From the NCBI GenBank assembly GCA_046330225.1, contig JAXLTD010000002.1:372001-436000 (forward strand): a DNA stretch of 64,000 bases. Direction: 5' to 3'. Within the stretch, counting starts at the first letter, position 1. Each line of letters begins with the position of its first letter. This document shows, one piece after another, positions 1-8,891 of this stretch. This DNA comes from CANJIV01 sp046330225 (GTDB lineage Bacteria > Actinomycetota > Thermoleophilia > Solirubrobacterales > Solirubrobacteraceae). Position numbers and translations under genes: made by a program. The notes under the pieces were generated by a model. The model was not told the origin of the DNA. It did no database searches and was given only the letters and a program-made list of their open reading frames with translations.

Positions 1-1145
1 ATGAACTTCGGGGACACGAGCAGCATCCTGTCCGAGACGTTCGTCCTGTTCGTGATCATCCTGCTCCTCCACGTGGTCGTGAACATCTTCACCTCGCACT
101 TGGTGGCGGTGTTCAACTCGGTCTCGGTCTGGTGGCACGTCATCGGCGTTGCCGCGATCGTCGTCGTGCTCGTGCTCGTCCCGGACAAGCACGCGAGCGC
201 CGATTTCGTCTTCACGAAGACCATCAACAACTCCGGGTTCAGCGAGGGGATGTTCTGGTTCTACGTCTTCCCGGTCGGCCTGTTGCTCACCCAGTACACG
301 ATCACCGGATTCGACGCCTCGGCCCACATCTCCGAGGAGACGCACGGGCCGACGAATCGGCGCCGAAGGGCGTGTGGCGGTCGATCTTCTACTCGGCGAT
401 CATCGGCTGGATCGTGCTGCTGGCGATCACCTTCGCGGCGGCCGACCCGAAGGCCATCACCGAGGCCGGCGGCTCGTCCATCGCCGTCTTCCAGTCGGCG
501 ATGGGGCCCGCCTGGGTCAAGTTCATCCTCATCATCTCGACCGTGGGCCAGCTGTTCTGCGGGATGAGCTGCCTCACGAGCTCCTCGCGGATGTGCTTCG
601 CGTTCAGTCGCGACGGCGCCCTGCCGGGCTGGCGGATCTGGAGCAAGGTGAACAAGGAGCGGATCCCGTTCAACGCGGTCATGCTGTGCGCCACCGTCGC
701 GCTCATCATCACGATCCCGGCGCTGAAGGGGAACAAGGCCGGCTTCCCGGTCGCCTTCTTCGCGGTGGTCGCGATCGGCGTGATCGGGCTCTACATCGCC
801 TACGTGATCCCGATCTACCTGCGCCTGCGCAAGGGGGACGCGTTCAAGCCGGGCCCGTGGACGCTCGGGAAGAAGTACAAGTGGATGTGCACGATCGCGG
901 TCATCGAGGTCGTCCTCGCCACGATCGTCTTCTCGCTCCCGTTCACGCCCGCCGGCGTGCCGTGGCGCGATGAGTTCGACACTTCGGCCGTGAACTACGC
1001 GCCGATCGCGGTCGGCTTCGTGTTCGCCGTGGTCGGGATCTGGTGGCTCGTGAGCGCGCGCAAGACCTTCACCGGCCCGCGCCGCAACGTCGACGATCCT
1101 GACCAGACCGCGCTCGCGGCGCCAACGGGCCCCGCGGCCCCGTAG
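1..1145 (+). CDS. APC-family amino acid permease, 5'-partial and frameshifted
   Basis: Integral membrane transporter of the APC superfamily, probably importing an amino acid or polyamine-derived amine. About 380 residues are visible; family members are near 500, so the N-terminal helices lie upstream of the window. Hydrophobic helices alternate with short loops, and the conserved segment GFDASAHISEET sits near position 310-340. The frame starting at base 1 runs correctly to about 348, and the correct continuation (DESAPKGVWRSIFYS onward) lies in frame 3 and ends at 1145. Adding one G to the GGG at 346-348 restores a continuous protein, so a one-base deletion is present, either genuine or an assembly error. 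It is followed on the same strand by aldehyde dehydrogenase and SDR genes, suggesting uptake of the amine they oxidise. Family is confident; substrate is not. Confidence 0.8.
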   Translation, partial: ELRGHEQHPVRDVRPVRDHPAPPRGREHLHLALGGGVQLGLGLVARHRRCRDRRRARARPGQARERRFRLHEDHQQLRVQRGDVLVLRLPGRPVAHPVHDHRIRRLGPHLRGDARADESAPKGVWRSIFYSAIIGWIVLLAITFAAADPKAITEAGGSSIAVFQSAMGPAWVKFILIISTVGQLFCGMSCLTSSSRMCFAFSRDGALPGWRIWSKVNKERIPFNAVMLCATVALIITIPALKGNKAGFPVAFFAVVAIGVIGLYIAYVIPIYLRLRKGDAFKPGPWTLGKKYKWMCTIAVIEVVLATIVFSLPFTPAGVPWRDEFDTSAVNYAPIAVGFVFAVVGIWWLVSARKTFTGPRRNVDDPDQTALAAPTGPAAP

Positions 1146-1167
1146 GCACCGCGCATGACGTGCCGCC

Positions 1168-1201
1168 CCCCGTCCCGGCTGCCTCGGCGCCCGGGACGGG
1201 G
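1168..1201 (+). terminator. GC-rich hairpin, possible terminator
   Basis: CCCCGTCCCGG (1168-1178) and CCGGGACGGGG (1191-1201) form a perfect 11-bp stem with a 12-nt loop, 23 nt after the permease stop. No T-run follows, so it is not a classical intrinsic terminator; it could stabilise the permease 3' end or attenuate read-through into the aldehyde dehydrogenase gene. Confidence 0.4.
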
Positions 1202-1254
1202 CCGCTGGCGCGTTCCCCGCTCCTCCCGCTGACCCTCACCCGGCCGACCCTGCC

Positions 1255-2622
1255 ATGTCCGACACCCTCACGGTCCTCGAGCCCGCCACCGAGCAGCCGC
1301 TCGCCGAGATCCCGCGCGGCGGGGCGGAGGAGGCCGACGCCGCCGTCGCTGCCGCCCAGGCCGCCTTCCCGGCCTGGCGGGCGGTCTCGTCGACCGACCG
1401 CGCGAAGCTCCTGGCCCGGCTGAGCGAGGCGCTGGAGGGCGAGCGGGAGTCGCTCGCCCGCCTGGAGGCCCGCAACGCCGGCAAGCCGATCAGCGGCGCC
1501 CGCGGCGAGATCGCACAGGTCGTCGACGTGTTCCGGTACTACGCCGGCGCCCCCGAGCGCCTGCTCGGCGACACGATCCCCGCCGCCGGCGGGGTGGCGA
1601 TGACCTTCCGCGAGCCGCTCGGGGTCGTCGGGCTCATCACGCCCTGGAACTTCCCGCTCGCGATCGCCTCCTGGAAGGTCGCCCCGGCGCTGGCCGCGGG
1701 CAACACCGTCGTGCTCAAGCCCGCCGAGCTCACGCCGCTCACCGCGGTCGAGCTGGAGCGCATCGCGCTCGAAGCCGGCCTGCCCGAGGGCGTCCTCAAC
1801 GTGGTGGTCGGGCCGGGCCGGACCGTCGGCCAGCGGCTCGTCGAGCACCCCGGGGTCGCGAAGATCGCCTTCACCGGCTCCACGGAGGTCGGCCGCAGCA
1901 TCGCCGCCGGCGCGGCCCAGACCATCAAGCGGGTCACGCTCGAGCTTGGCGGCAAGTCGGCGAACATCGTGTTCGCCGATGCCGACGTGGCCAAGGCTGC
2001 CGCCGCGGCTCCGTGGGCCGTGTTCGACAACGCCGGCCAGGACTGCTGCGCGCGCTCGCGCATCCTCGTGCAGCGGCCCGTGGTCGACGAGTTCCTCGCC
2101 GCGCTGGCGCCGGTCGTGGAGGGGATCGTGGTCGGCGACCCGCTCGACGATGCGACCGAGATGGGCTGCCTGATCTCCGCCGGGCACCGGGACGAGGTCG
2201 CCTCGTTCGTGCCGGACGGCGCGCCCGTCGCGATCCAGGGCACGGTGCCTGCCGGGCCCGGCTACTGGTTCCCGCCCACGGTCCTGTCGCCGGTCGGCCT
2301 CGACGACCGGGCCGTGCGCGAGGAGATCTTCGGTCCCGTTGCGGCGGTGATTCCGTTCGACACGGAGGAGGACGCCGTGCGGATCGCCAACGACACGATC
2401 TATGGCCTCTCCGGATCGGTGTGGACCCGCGACGGCGCCAAGGCGCTGCGGATGGCGCGCGCCGTGGAAACGGGAGTCCTCTCCATCAACTCGAACAACT
2501 CGGTGCGCCCGATCTGGCCCTTCGGGGGGTTCAAGCAGTCGGGCATCGGGCGCGAGCTGGGTCCGCACGCGCTCGAGCACTACAGCGAGGTCAAGAGCGT
2601 CTTCTACGCAACGGAGGAGTGA
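1255..2622 (+). CDS. NAD(P)-dependent aldehyde dehydrogenase
   Basis: A 455-residue aldehyde dehydrogenase that oxidises an aldehyde to its acid with NAD(P)+, probably an aminoaldehyde given the neighbours. Visible motifs are the cofactor/anion segment TPWNFPLAIASWKVAPALAAG (about 125-145), GSTEVG (about 205), the general base in LELGGKSANIVFADAD (about 230) and the catalytic cysteine in NAGQDCCARSR (about 263). The C-terminal PFGGFKQSGIGRELG is typical. Length is a little shorter than the usual 480-500. The ATG at 1255 has no clear Shine-Dalgarno. The SDR gene follows after 3 nt. In Mycobacterium tuberculosis aldC (Rv2858c) sits next to an SDR (Rv2857c) and glnA4, and this pair looks like the same arrangement; that parallel is from memory of the locus. 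Confidence 0.93.
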   Translation: MSDTLTVLEPATEQPLAEIPRGGAEEADAAVAAAQAAFPAWRAVSSTDRAKLLARLSEALEGERESLARLEARNAGKPISGARGEIAQVVDVFRYYAGAPERLLGDTIPAAGGVAMTFREPLGVVGLITPWNFPLAIASWKVAPALAAGNTVVLKPAELTPLTAVELERIALEAGLPEGVLNVVVGPGRTVGQRLVEHPGVAKIAFTGSTEVGRSIAAGAAQTIKRVTLELGGKSANIVFADADVAKAAAAAPWAVFDNAGQDCCARSRILVQRPVVDEFLAALAPVVEGIVVGDPLDDATEMGCLISAGHRDEVASFVPDGAPVAIQGTVPAGPGYWFPPTVLSPVGLDDRAVREEIFGPVAAVIPFDTEEDAVRIANDTIYGLSGSVWTRDGAKALRMARAVETGVLSINSNNSVRPIWPFGGFKQSGIGRELGPHALEHYSEVKSVFYATEE

Positions 2623-2625
2623 GGA

Positions 2626-3369
2626 ATGGGTCGTCTCGAGGGGAAGGTCTGCGTCATCACGGGCACGGCGAGCGGCATCGGCGCCGAGACGGCTTCGCGG
2701 TTCCAGGAGGAGGGCGCGACCGTCGTGGGCGTCGACCTCTCCCCGGACGCCGCCGGCGACCTCGCCATCCAGGCCGACGTCACGGACGAGGACGCGGTGA
2801 TTGCGATGTACGCCCAGGCCCGCGAGGCCTACGGGCGCATCGACGTGCTCTTCAACAACGCCGGCATCTCGCCCGACGACGACGCCTCGGTGCTCGATAC
2901 CTCCCTCGAGGCCTGGCAGCGCGTCCAGGACGTGAACCTCAAGAGCGTCTTCCTCTGCTGCAAGCACGGGATCCCGCACCTGCTCGAGGCCGGCGGCGGC
3001 TCGGTGATCAACACGGCGTCGTTCGTCGCGGTCATGGGCGCGGCCACGTCGCAGATCTCTTACACGGCCTCCAAGGGCGGCGTGCTCTCGCTCTCGCGCG
3101 AGCTCGGCGTCGAGTTCGCCCGCCGGGGCGTGCGCGTCAATGCGCTGTGTCCCGGCCCGGTGTCCACGCCGCTGCTCATCGAGCTGTTCGCCAAGGATCC
3201 CGAGAAGGCCGCGCGGCGCCTGGTTCACGTGCCGATGGGCCGCTTCGGCGAGGCCCGCGAGATCGCCAACGCGGTGCTGTTCCTGGCCAGCGACGAGTCG
3301 ACGTTCGTCACCGCGTCCACGTTCCTGGTCGACGGCGGCATCAGCGGGGCCTACACGACGCCGCAGTAG
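2626..3369 (+). CDS. SDR-family NAD(P) oxidoreductase
   Basis: Classical short-chain dehydrogenase of 247 residues. The Rossmann motif TGTASGIGAETA is at 12-23, NNAG follows around 82, and the catalytic YTASKGG (Tyr-x3-Lys) is near 145-151 preceded by the serine in NTASF. The C-terminal FLVDGGISGAY is usual for the family. The start at 2626 has GGAG a few bases upstream and lies 3 nt after the aldehyde dehydrogenase stop, so the two are co-transcribed and probably translationally coupled. It would interconvert an alcohol/ketone in the same pathway. Substrate cannot be read from the sequence; 3-oxoacyl-ACP reductase is the usual automatic name for such proteins. Confidence 0.93.
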   Translation: MGRLEGKVCVITGTASGIGAETASRFQEEGATVVGVDLSPDAAGDLAIQADVTDEDAVIAMYAQAREAYGRIDVLFNNAGISPDDDASVLDTSLEAWQRVQDVNLKSVFLCCKHGIPHLLEAGGGSVINTASFVAVMGAATSQISYTASKGGVLSLSRELGVEFARRGVRVNALCPGPVSTPLLIELFAKDPEKAARRLVHVPMGRFGEAREIANAVLFLASDESTFVTASTFLVDGGISGAYTTPQ

Positions 3370-3409
3370 GCACGGCGCCAGGCGGGCGGCGCGGCCGTGG
3401 CGGGACCGA

Positions 3410-4210
3410 TCAGCCCCGCGTGAACCCCAGGATGAGCTGGGCTGCCTCCAGCGGCACGTCGAGCTGGGGGCAGTGGCCGACGCCGTCGAGCTGCACCCAG
3501 TCCGCGTGGGGAAGCCAGTCGCGGCGGTAGCGCACGGCTGCGGATGGCCACTCGAGGAGCGCATCGGCAGTGCCCCAGACGATCCGCACGGGGCAGGCGA
3601 TCCGCTCGGCGTCCAGCCCGTAGCCCTCGCGACGGGCGAACGCGATCATCGCCCGCGCGCCGGTGCAGGCGGCGGCGCCGCGGAGCTGGTGGGCGAGCAG
3701 CTCGGCGGGGATGTGCTCGAAGTTCACGGCAATGTCCTGGGTCGCCTGCCGGCGGCCGTGCGGGGAGGCGACGATCGCCTCGGCGTGCGGGGCCGCCCGC
3801 TCGAGCTGGTCCTGCATGAGCGTGAAGTGCCGCATGGACCGCCCGAACGCCGGGTCGCCCTCGGCCCAGCCGCCCGCCGGCGCGAACGCCACGACGGAGC
3901 GGGCGCGGCCGCGGGCGGCGAGCTGGAGCGCGACGTAGCCTCCCAGCGAGTTGCCGGCGAGGTGGGCCATCTCGAAGCCCGCCGCGTCCATCGCGTGCTC
4001 GATCGCGTCGGGCAGGACGCTGTCGGTCACCTCGGCGGGCAGCGGCGGCCCGCCGGCGTGCCCCGGGAGCGTGGGGGCGAGCACGTCGTGGGACCGCTCG
4101 AGCGCCGGCAGGACGAGATCCCACGTCCGCCACGTGTCGGTGAATCCATGAATGAGCACGAGCGGCGAGCCCGAGCCGCCGCGGTGCGCGGGGGTGAAGC
4201 GGGAATCCAC
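3410..4210 (-). CDS. alpha/beta-hydrolase
   Basis: Cytoplasmic alpha/beta-hydrolase of 266 residues. The oxyanion-hole segment LVLIHGFTDTWRTWD is at 18-32, the nucleophile elbow GNSLGG near 90-95, an acidic residue is in VRIVWGTADALLEWP near 212 and the catalytic histidine is in GVGHCPQLD near 245. Convergent with the SDR gene with a 40-bp gap and no obvious terminator. Esterase, lactonase or epoxide-hydrolase activity are all possible. Confidence 0.88.
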   Translation of the reverse strand: MDSRFTPAHRGGSGSPLVLIHGFTDTWRTWDLVLPALERSHDVLAPTLPGHAGGPPLPAEVTDSVLPDAIEHAMDAAGFEMAHLAGNSLGGYVALQLAARGRARSVVAFAPAGGWAEGDPAFGRSMRHFTLMQDQLERAAPHAEAIVASPHGRRQATQDIAVNFEHIPAELLAHQLRGAAACTGARAMIAFARREGYGLDAERIACPVRIVWGTADALLEWPSAAVRYRRDWLPHADWVQLDGVGHCPQLDVPLEAAQLILGFTRG

Positions 4211-4237
4211 GGGCGGAAGGCTACGGGCCGGCTGCGC

Positions 4238-5302
4238 TCAGGGCCGCTGGGCGCCCGCCGACTGCCGGGGGGTGGCGAGATAGCGGGCGCCGGCGGGCAC
4301 CAGCACGGTGCGGCGGCGTCCGTAGTCGAAGACCGACACCGTGCCCTGCTGCACGGCGATGGCCGTGCCAGCGCAGGAGTCGGTCGTCGTCCAGCGGGTG
4401 CCCCGCACGAGGGCGCTCGCATAGCGGCCCCGGGTGCGGAAGCGCCCGCGCCGGCGCACAAAGGTCCTGAGCGTCCGGCGCGTGGGGCCGGCGGCGGCGC
4501 GCGCCGCGCCCGGCGCCGGGCAGCCGCTCAGCGGCTCGGACAGCACGAGATCGGCGGGATCGCCCCGGCGCGTGCCCTGGCGGATGCGGAAGCGCCCCGC
4601 GGTCGTGCGCACGGTCTCGCGCCGGCGCGTGCCGGCCGCCGCCACGGTGAGGTCCGTCGTGCCGGCGGTGGCGTCGACCTCGGTCCCGTTCGGGATCGGG
4701 CCCGCGAGCCCGAGCGGGAGGAAGCCCGCGTCGCCTGGCCGCCGCACGAGGATCGTGCCGTTGACCGGCGTCAGGAGCTGGGTGCGGCCCGGGACGAGCG
4801 GCGGCAGCACGGCCGGCACCTCCACGCTGCCGCTGTCGTCGGAGAAATCGGTGTCGGTCTCGGCCCGCAGCGCGGTGCTCACGACGAACGTCTCGGCGAC
4901 GTCGGCGACGAGCCGGACCGTGATCGCGACCCCGGAGGCGGGCGGGCTGGCGGGTTTCGGCACGCTGCACGCCAGCTGCCACAGCGAGCTGCTGCGCAGC
5001 TCCCAGGGGGCGCAGTCCAGGGCGCCGGCGGGCTCCACCGACACGCGTCCGGCGGGCCGCACGAAGATGCTGGCGAAGACGTCGACGGTGACGGGGCCGG
5101 CGCCGTTGACGTCCGGCACGCGGGACAGGAGGACGCGGGCGGTGAACGGGGTGCCGGCCACGACCCGGCCGGACGGGGCCGTCGTGACCGACTGCACGCT
5201 CCAGAGGTCGGCCTGGGCCGCCGCGGGAAGGGCGGCGAGCGCCAGCGCAGCGCCGAGGGCGGCGAGCCCGGACCGGCGGCGGAGTCTGGGGGCGAAGGGC
5301 AT
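4238..5302 (-). CDS. Secreted protein with FecR-like repeats, function unknown
   Basis: I do not recognise a named family member. The 354-residue protein begins with a Sec signal peptide (MPFAPRLRRRSGLAALG, alanine-rich core, AAQA cleavage region near 30). The middle is beta-rich. The C-terminal half has two segments resembling FecR-type beta units (near 170-225: TPVNGTILVRRPGD; and near 305-345: GTRWTTTDSCAGTAIAVQQGTVSVFDY). Start chosen at ATG 5302 because GAGGTG lies 5 nt upstream and the signal peptide begins there; the longer open frame upstream overlaps the antiporter gene and has no signal. Probably extracellular or envelope-associated. Confidence 0.65.
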   Translation of the reverse strand: MPFAPRLRRRSGLAALGAALALAALPAAAQADLWSVQSVTTAPSGRVVAGTPFTARVLLSRVPDVNGAGPVTVDVFASIFVRPAGRVSVEPAGALDCAPWELRSSSLWQLACSVPKPASPPASGVAITVRLVADVAETFVVSTALRAETDTDFSDDSGSVEVPAVLPPLVPGRTQLLTPVNGTILVRRPGDAGFLPLGLAGPIPNGTEVDATAGTTDLTVAAAGTRRRETVRTTAGRFRIRQGTRRGDPADLVLSEPLSGCPAPGAARAAAGPTRRTLRTFVRRRGRFRTRGRYASALVRGTRWTTTDSCAGTAIAVQQGTVSVFDYGRRRTVLVPAGARYLATPRQSAGAQRP

Positions 5303-5378
5303 CGTCACCTCGGGCGATCGGCGGGTGAGGGGCAGATCTTGACGGCCGGGACGGCGCCGGGCCGCCGGCAGGCGCGGC

Positions 5379-7160
5379 TCAGGCAGCCAGCTCGCCGGCC
5401 ACCTCCTCCCACCAGGCCCGGTCGCCCTCGCTGGCGGCAGCCCGCAGCCGCTGGCGCGCCCACGCGCCGACGGCCCGCGGCGGGCCGGACGCGAGCAGCG
5501 GCCCGGTGACCGCCACGTCCCCGGTCGCCAGCGCCACGAGCGCCCCGGGCCGGTCGCGGCGCACGCGGAGCACGGCGGCAACCGGCCGGTCGCCGACCTG
5601 CGCCGGGCGCGCCGGGTCGCCGTCCTCGTCGCGCCACGGCCGCACGGAGAACACCGGCGGGCGGCTGCGCGCAACCGGGCGGGGCCGCTCCGGGACGGTC
5701 ACGGGGCCGCGCTCCCAGCGGTCCAGGAGCTGCGGCAGGTCGCGCGCGGCGTCCTCGCGGACCATGAGGTGCAGCCGGTCGCCCTCGAGGACCCGCATGG
5801 AGCCGCGCGGCGGCAGCGCCTCCCCCTCGCGGACGATCACGCTCACCATGCCGTCGCGCGGGAGGCCCAGGTCGCGCACGCGGGCGCCGACGATCGCGTC
5901 TCCGGGTTTGACCGGATAGTCGAGCACCTCGGCTCCGAGCCGGCGGATCGTCCCGGCGTCGGCCAGCGGCCGCGGCAGCGCGGGCTCGGCGGTCGTGGCG
6001 CCGAGCCGCTTCGCAAAGGCCTCGAAGGTCGTCGCCTGCAGCAGCGTCGAGATGAGCACCGCGAAGAACACGATGTTGAACGTCGCCTCGCTTCCGGCCA
6101 GGCCGTCGACCACCGGGAAGGTCGCCAACACGATCGGCACGGCTCCGCGCAGTCCGGCCCAGCCGAGCACGAGGCGGTCGCGGACCGAGAACCCGAACGG
6201 CCACGCGGTCAGGAGGACCGCCGCCGGACGGGCCACGACGACGGCGATGAGGGCGAGCACCGTGCCCTCGACGGCGACGTCGTCCAGGCGGCTGGGAAAG
6301 ACCAGCAGGCCGAGGGTCAGGAAGAGGACCAGCTGGGCGACCCACGCGAGTCCCTCGTGGAACGCGGTGATCGTGCGCCGGGCGGGAATCGCGCCGCTCC
6401 CGAGCACGAGGCCGGCGGCGTAGACCCCGAGGAATCCGGACCCGTGCAGGAGCTCCGGGACGCCGAAGGCCAGCGCGGCGACCGCAAGGGAGGCCACCGG
6501 ATAGAGCCCGGGGGAGTCGAGCCGCGCGCGGCGCAGCGCCGGCACCGCGACGAGCCCGATGGCCGCGCCGAGCGCGCCGCCGATCAGCAGCTTCTCCGCG
6601 AACGCGACGACGAGGTCGCCGGCCCCGTAGTCCGGCAGCCGGATCCAGTCGGCGAAGCCCACCACCAGCAGCACGGCCACCGGATCGTTGAAGCCGCTCT
6701 CGCCCTCCAGCGTGCGGGCCAGGCGCCGGCGCAGCGTCGAGCCGCGCAGCAGCGAGAAGATCGCGGCGCCGTCGGTGGACGAGATGATGGCTCCCAGGAG
6801 GAGCCCTTCGAGCAGCGACAGGCCGAAGAGCCACTGGGCGGCCAGGCCGGTGAGCAGCGTGGCCAGAAGCGTGCCGGCGGTGGCGAGCACCCCAGCCGGC
6901 AGGGCGACCGGCTTGATGTCGCGCCAGCCCGCGGTCAGGCCGCCCTCGAAGAGGATGAGCGCGAGGGCGCCCACCCCGATGTCCTGGGCGAGGCGGTAGT
7001 CGCTGAAGGAGATGAGGTCCGCGCCGTCGGAGCCGATCGCCATGCCGAGCACGAGCAGGAGCAGCAGGGCGGGCAGGCGGACCCGGCGGGCGACGAGCGA
7101 CATGGCGAGCGCCGCCGCGAGCAGTGCTCCGACGGCAGCGATGATGGCTGCGGGTTCCAT
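5379..7160 (-). CDS. K+/H+ antiporter with RCK_C (TrkA_C) domain
   Basis: CPA1-type cation/proton antiporter of 593 residues, similar to the NhaP2/CvrA potassium/proton antiporters. About 12 hydrophobic helices fill residues 5-390, including the ion-binding signature GESGFNDPVAVLL near 155-167. An RCK_C/TrkA_C domain follows (about 412-480, starting PGDAIVGARVRDLGLP), and a further 100-residue cytosolic tail is present. It exchanges K+ (or Na+) for H+ at the inner membrane, in pH and osmotic homeostasis. RCK_C domains of related antiporters, such as staphylococcal CpaA, bind c-di-AMP; a c-di-AMP riboswitch lies 10 kb away at 17.6 kb, but a link is speculative. Confidence 0.9.
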   Translation of the reverse strand: MEPAAIIAAVGALLAAALAMSLVARRVRLPALLLLLVLGMAIGSDGADLISFSDYRLAQDIGVGALALILFEGGLTAGWRDIKPVALPAGVLATAGTLLATLLTGLAAQWLFGLSLLEGLLLGAIISSTDGAAIFSLLRGSTLRRRLARTLEGESGFNDPVAVLLVVGFADWIRLPDYGAGDLVVAFAEKLLIGGALGAAIGLVAVPALRRARLDSPGLYPVASLAVAALAFGVPELLHGSGFLGVYAAGLVLGSGAIPARRTITAFHEGLAWVAQLVLFLTLGLLVFPSRLDDVAVEGTVLALIAVVVARPAAVLLTAWPFGFSVRDRLVLGWAGLRGAVPIVLATFPVVDGLAGSEATFNIVFFAVLISTLLQATTFEAFAKRLGATTAEPALPRPLADAGTIRRLGAEVLDYPVKPGDAIVGARVRDLGLPRDGMVSVIVREGEALPPRGSMRVLEGDRLHLMVREDAARDLPQLLDRWERGPVTVPERPRPVARSRPPVFSVRPWRDEDGDPARPAQVGDRPVAAVLRVRRDRPGALVALATGDVAVTGPLLASGPPRAVGAWARQRLRAAASEGDRAWWEEVAGELAA

Positions 7161-7193
7161 GGCCGCCCGGAACCTTCCCAGGCGGTGCGGTGC

Positions 7194-8420
7194 CTACCCG
7201 AGAACGCGGGTCTCGTACCCGTGCTCGCGCAGCGCCGCGAGGAGCGTGTCGGCGTGGGCCCGGCCGCGCGTCTCGACCACGAGCTGGATCCCGGTCTCGC
7301 GGACAGAGAGGTCGACGCCCTCGCGGACGTGATCGACGTCGACGACGTTCCCGCCGGCCGCGGCGACCTCGTCGAGCATCGCGGCCAGCCCGCCCGGCCG
7401 GTCCGGCACGCGGGTGAAGAGGACGAGGCGGCGGCCCATCTCGGTCTCGTGGCGGCGGGCGACGACCGCGAGCAGCCCGACGTCGACGTTCCCGCCCGAC
7501 AGCACCGCGACCGTCCGCCCCTCGGGCGCCGGGCTCACGCGGCCGCTCCGGAGCGCGGCCACCCCGACCGCCCCGGCGCCCTCGACCACGAGCTTGGAGC
7601 GCTCGAGCAGATGCACCATCGCGTCGGCCACGTCCTCCTCCTCGACGACGACGACCTCGTCGAGCCAGGCCTGGGCAAGGGGGAGGGTGAGCTCGCCCGG
7701 CCGCTTCACCGCGATGCCGTCGGCGATCGTGAGCGCGCTGGCGGCGGGCCGCGCCTCGCCGGCGGCCAGCGACGCCGGGTAGGGCGCGCAGCCCGCGACC
7801 TGGACTCCGACGACGCGGCAGTCCGGCCGGGCCCGCTTGACGGCGATGGCGGTCCCGCAGGCCAGGCCGCCGCCGCCGAGCGGGACGACGACCATCGCGA
7901 GGTCCTCCACCTGCTCCACGAGCTCGACGCCGAGCGTGGCCTGCCCGGCGATCACGTCGAGGTCGTCGAAGGGGTGCACGAACGCCATGCCGGCGGCCTC
8001 GCCGCGGGCCTTGGCGAGTTCGACGCACTCGGACACCGACGCGCCCTCCTGGTGGACGATCGCGCCGAGGTCGGCGACCGCCTCGGCCTTGGCGATCGGC
8101 GCGTCGGGCGGCATGAAGACCTCGCACCTGACGCCGCGCGCCCGGGCCGCATAGGCCACCGACTGGGCGTGGTTGCCGGCGCTGCCCGCCACGACGCCCG
8201 CGCCGGCGTCGGCGCCGAGCGCCGCGAGCTTGGCCAGCGCGCCGCGCAGCTTGAAGGACCCCGTCCGCTGGAGGTTCTCGGCCTTGAGGGCGAGCGGGCC
8301 GCCGGATGCCGCCGCCGCCGTTCGCGACAGGAGGACCGGGGTGCGCCGGACCTCGCCGGCCCCGGCCTCGCGGGCCGCGGCGATGGCGTCGTCGCTGATC
8401 TCGGGCAGGGCGGCGGCCAT
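7194..8420 (-). CDS. ilvA: Threonine ammonia-lyase (threonine deaminase) with ACT domain
   Basis: PLP enzyme of 408 residues converting L-threonine to 2-oxobutanoate and ammonia, the first committed step toward isoleucine (biosynthetic) or a catabolic deamination. The PLP lysine is in TGSFKLRGAL (about 52), the phosphate-binding glycine loop is VPLGGGGLACG (about 180-190), and a C-terminal ACT-like domain (about 325-405, RLVLFTRVPDRPGGLAAMLDEV) suggests allosteric control. The single ACT region and about 400-residue length fit the IlvA1/TdcB group. It lies 6 nt downstream of a RidA gene in the same transcript. Whether it is biosynthetic or catabolic cannot be settled here. Confidence 0.92.
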   Translation of the reverse strand: MAAALPEISDDAIAAAREAGAGEVRRTPVLLSRTAAAASGGPLALKAENLQRTGSFKLRGALAKLAALGADAGAGVVAGSAGNHAQSVAYAARARGVRCEVFMPPDAPIAKAEAVADLGAIVHQEGASVSECVELAKARGEAAGMAFVHPFDDLDVIAGQATLGVELVEQVEDLAMVVVPLGGGGLACGTAIAVKRARPDCRVVGVQVAGCAPYPASLAAGEARPAASALTIADGIAVKRPGELTLPLAQAWLDEVVVVEEEDVADAMVHLLERSKLVVEGAGAVGVAALRSGRVSPAPEGRTVAVLSGGNVDVGLLAVVARRHETEMGRRLVLFTRVPDRPGGLAAMLDEVAAAGGNVVDVDHVREGVDLSVRETGIQLVVETRGRAHADTLLAALREHGYETRVLG

Positions 8421-8426
8421 CGGGGC

Positions 8427-8819
8427 CTAGTCCGTGAGGGCCACGATTGCGTCGATCTCGACCTGGGCGCCCTTCGGCAGTGCCACGACGCCGACGGCGG
8501 CGCGGGCGGGCGGCTCGGCCTCGAAGAACTCCCCGTAGACCTCGTTGACCTCGGCGAACGCCCCGAGGTCGGTCATGTAGACGGTGAGGCGAACCGCGTC
8601 GGCGAGCGTCGCGCCGGCGGCCGCCGCGACCGCGGCGAGGTTCTCCAGGCACTTCCGGGCCTGCTCGCCCGGGGAGGCGCCGACGAGTTCGCCGGACTCG
8701 GCGTCCAGGGGGATCTGCCCGGAGCAGAACAGCAGGCCGCCGGTGCGCACAGCGTGCGAGTAGGGGCCGATGGCAGCGGGCGCGCCGAGCGCGCTGACGG
8801 CTTCGCGGTGGGGGGGCAC
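8427..8819 (-). CDS. ridA: RidA-family enamine/imine deaminase
   Basis: A 130-residue RidA (YjgF/YER057c) protein. RidA hydrolyses the reactive 2-aminoacrylate/2-aminocrotonate enamine released by PLP dehydratases such as IlvA. Family motifs are AIGPYSHAVRTGGLLFCSGQ (15-34), the conserved arginine in DAVRLTVYMTDL (about 85) and the C-terminal VEIDAIVAL. Start is GTG 8819, with AAAGGAG about 10 nt upstream. It is the first gene of a two-gene operon with threonine deaminase, the enzyme whose product it detoxifies, which supports both calls. Confidence 0.92.
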   Translation of the reverse strand: MPPHREAVSALGAPAAIGPYSHAVRTGGLLFCSGQIPLDAESGELVGASPGEQARKCLENLAAVAAAAGATLADAVRLTVYMTDLGAFAEVNEVYGEFFEAEPPARAAVGVVALPKGAQVEIDAIVALTD

Positions 8820-8879
8820 TGGGCCGGACTCCTTTGGTCGGGGCAGCCGACCTTATGCGAGACCGCGCCCGCGTCCAAG

Positions 8880-8885
8880 TAGCCT
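8880..8885 (+). promoter_or_regulatory. -10 element TAGCCT, leaderless start
   Basis: TAGCCT ends 6 nt before the ATG at 8892, where the +1 would coincide with the start codon. No Shine-Dalgarno is visible and no good -35. One of nine such arrangements in the window. Confidence 0.45.
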
Positions 8886-8891
8886 GCGCCG

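Noticed and set aside
1069..3564. Minus-strand open frame of 831 codons over the aldehyde dehydrogenase and SDR genes
   Set aside because: Antisense shadow of two well-supported plus-strand enzymes.
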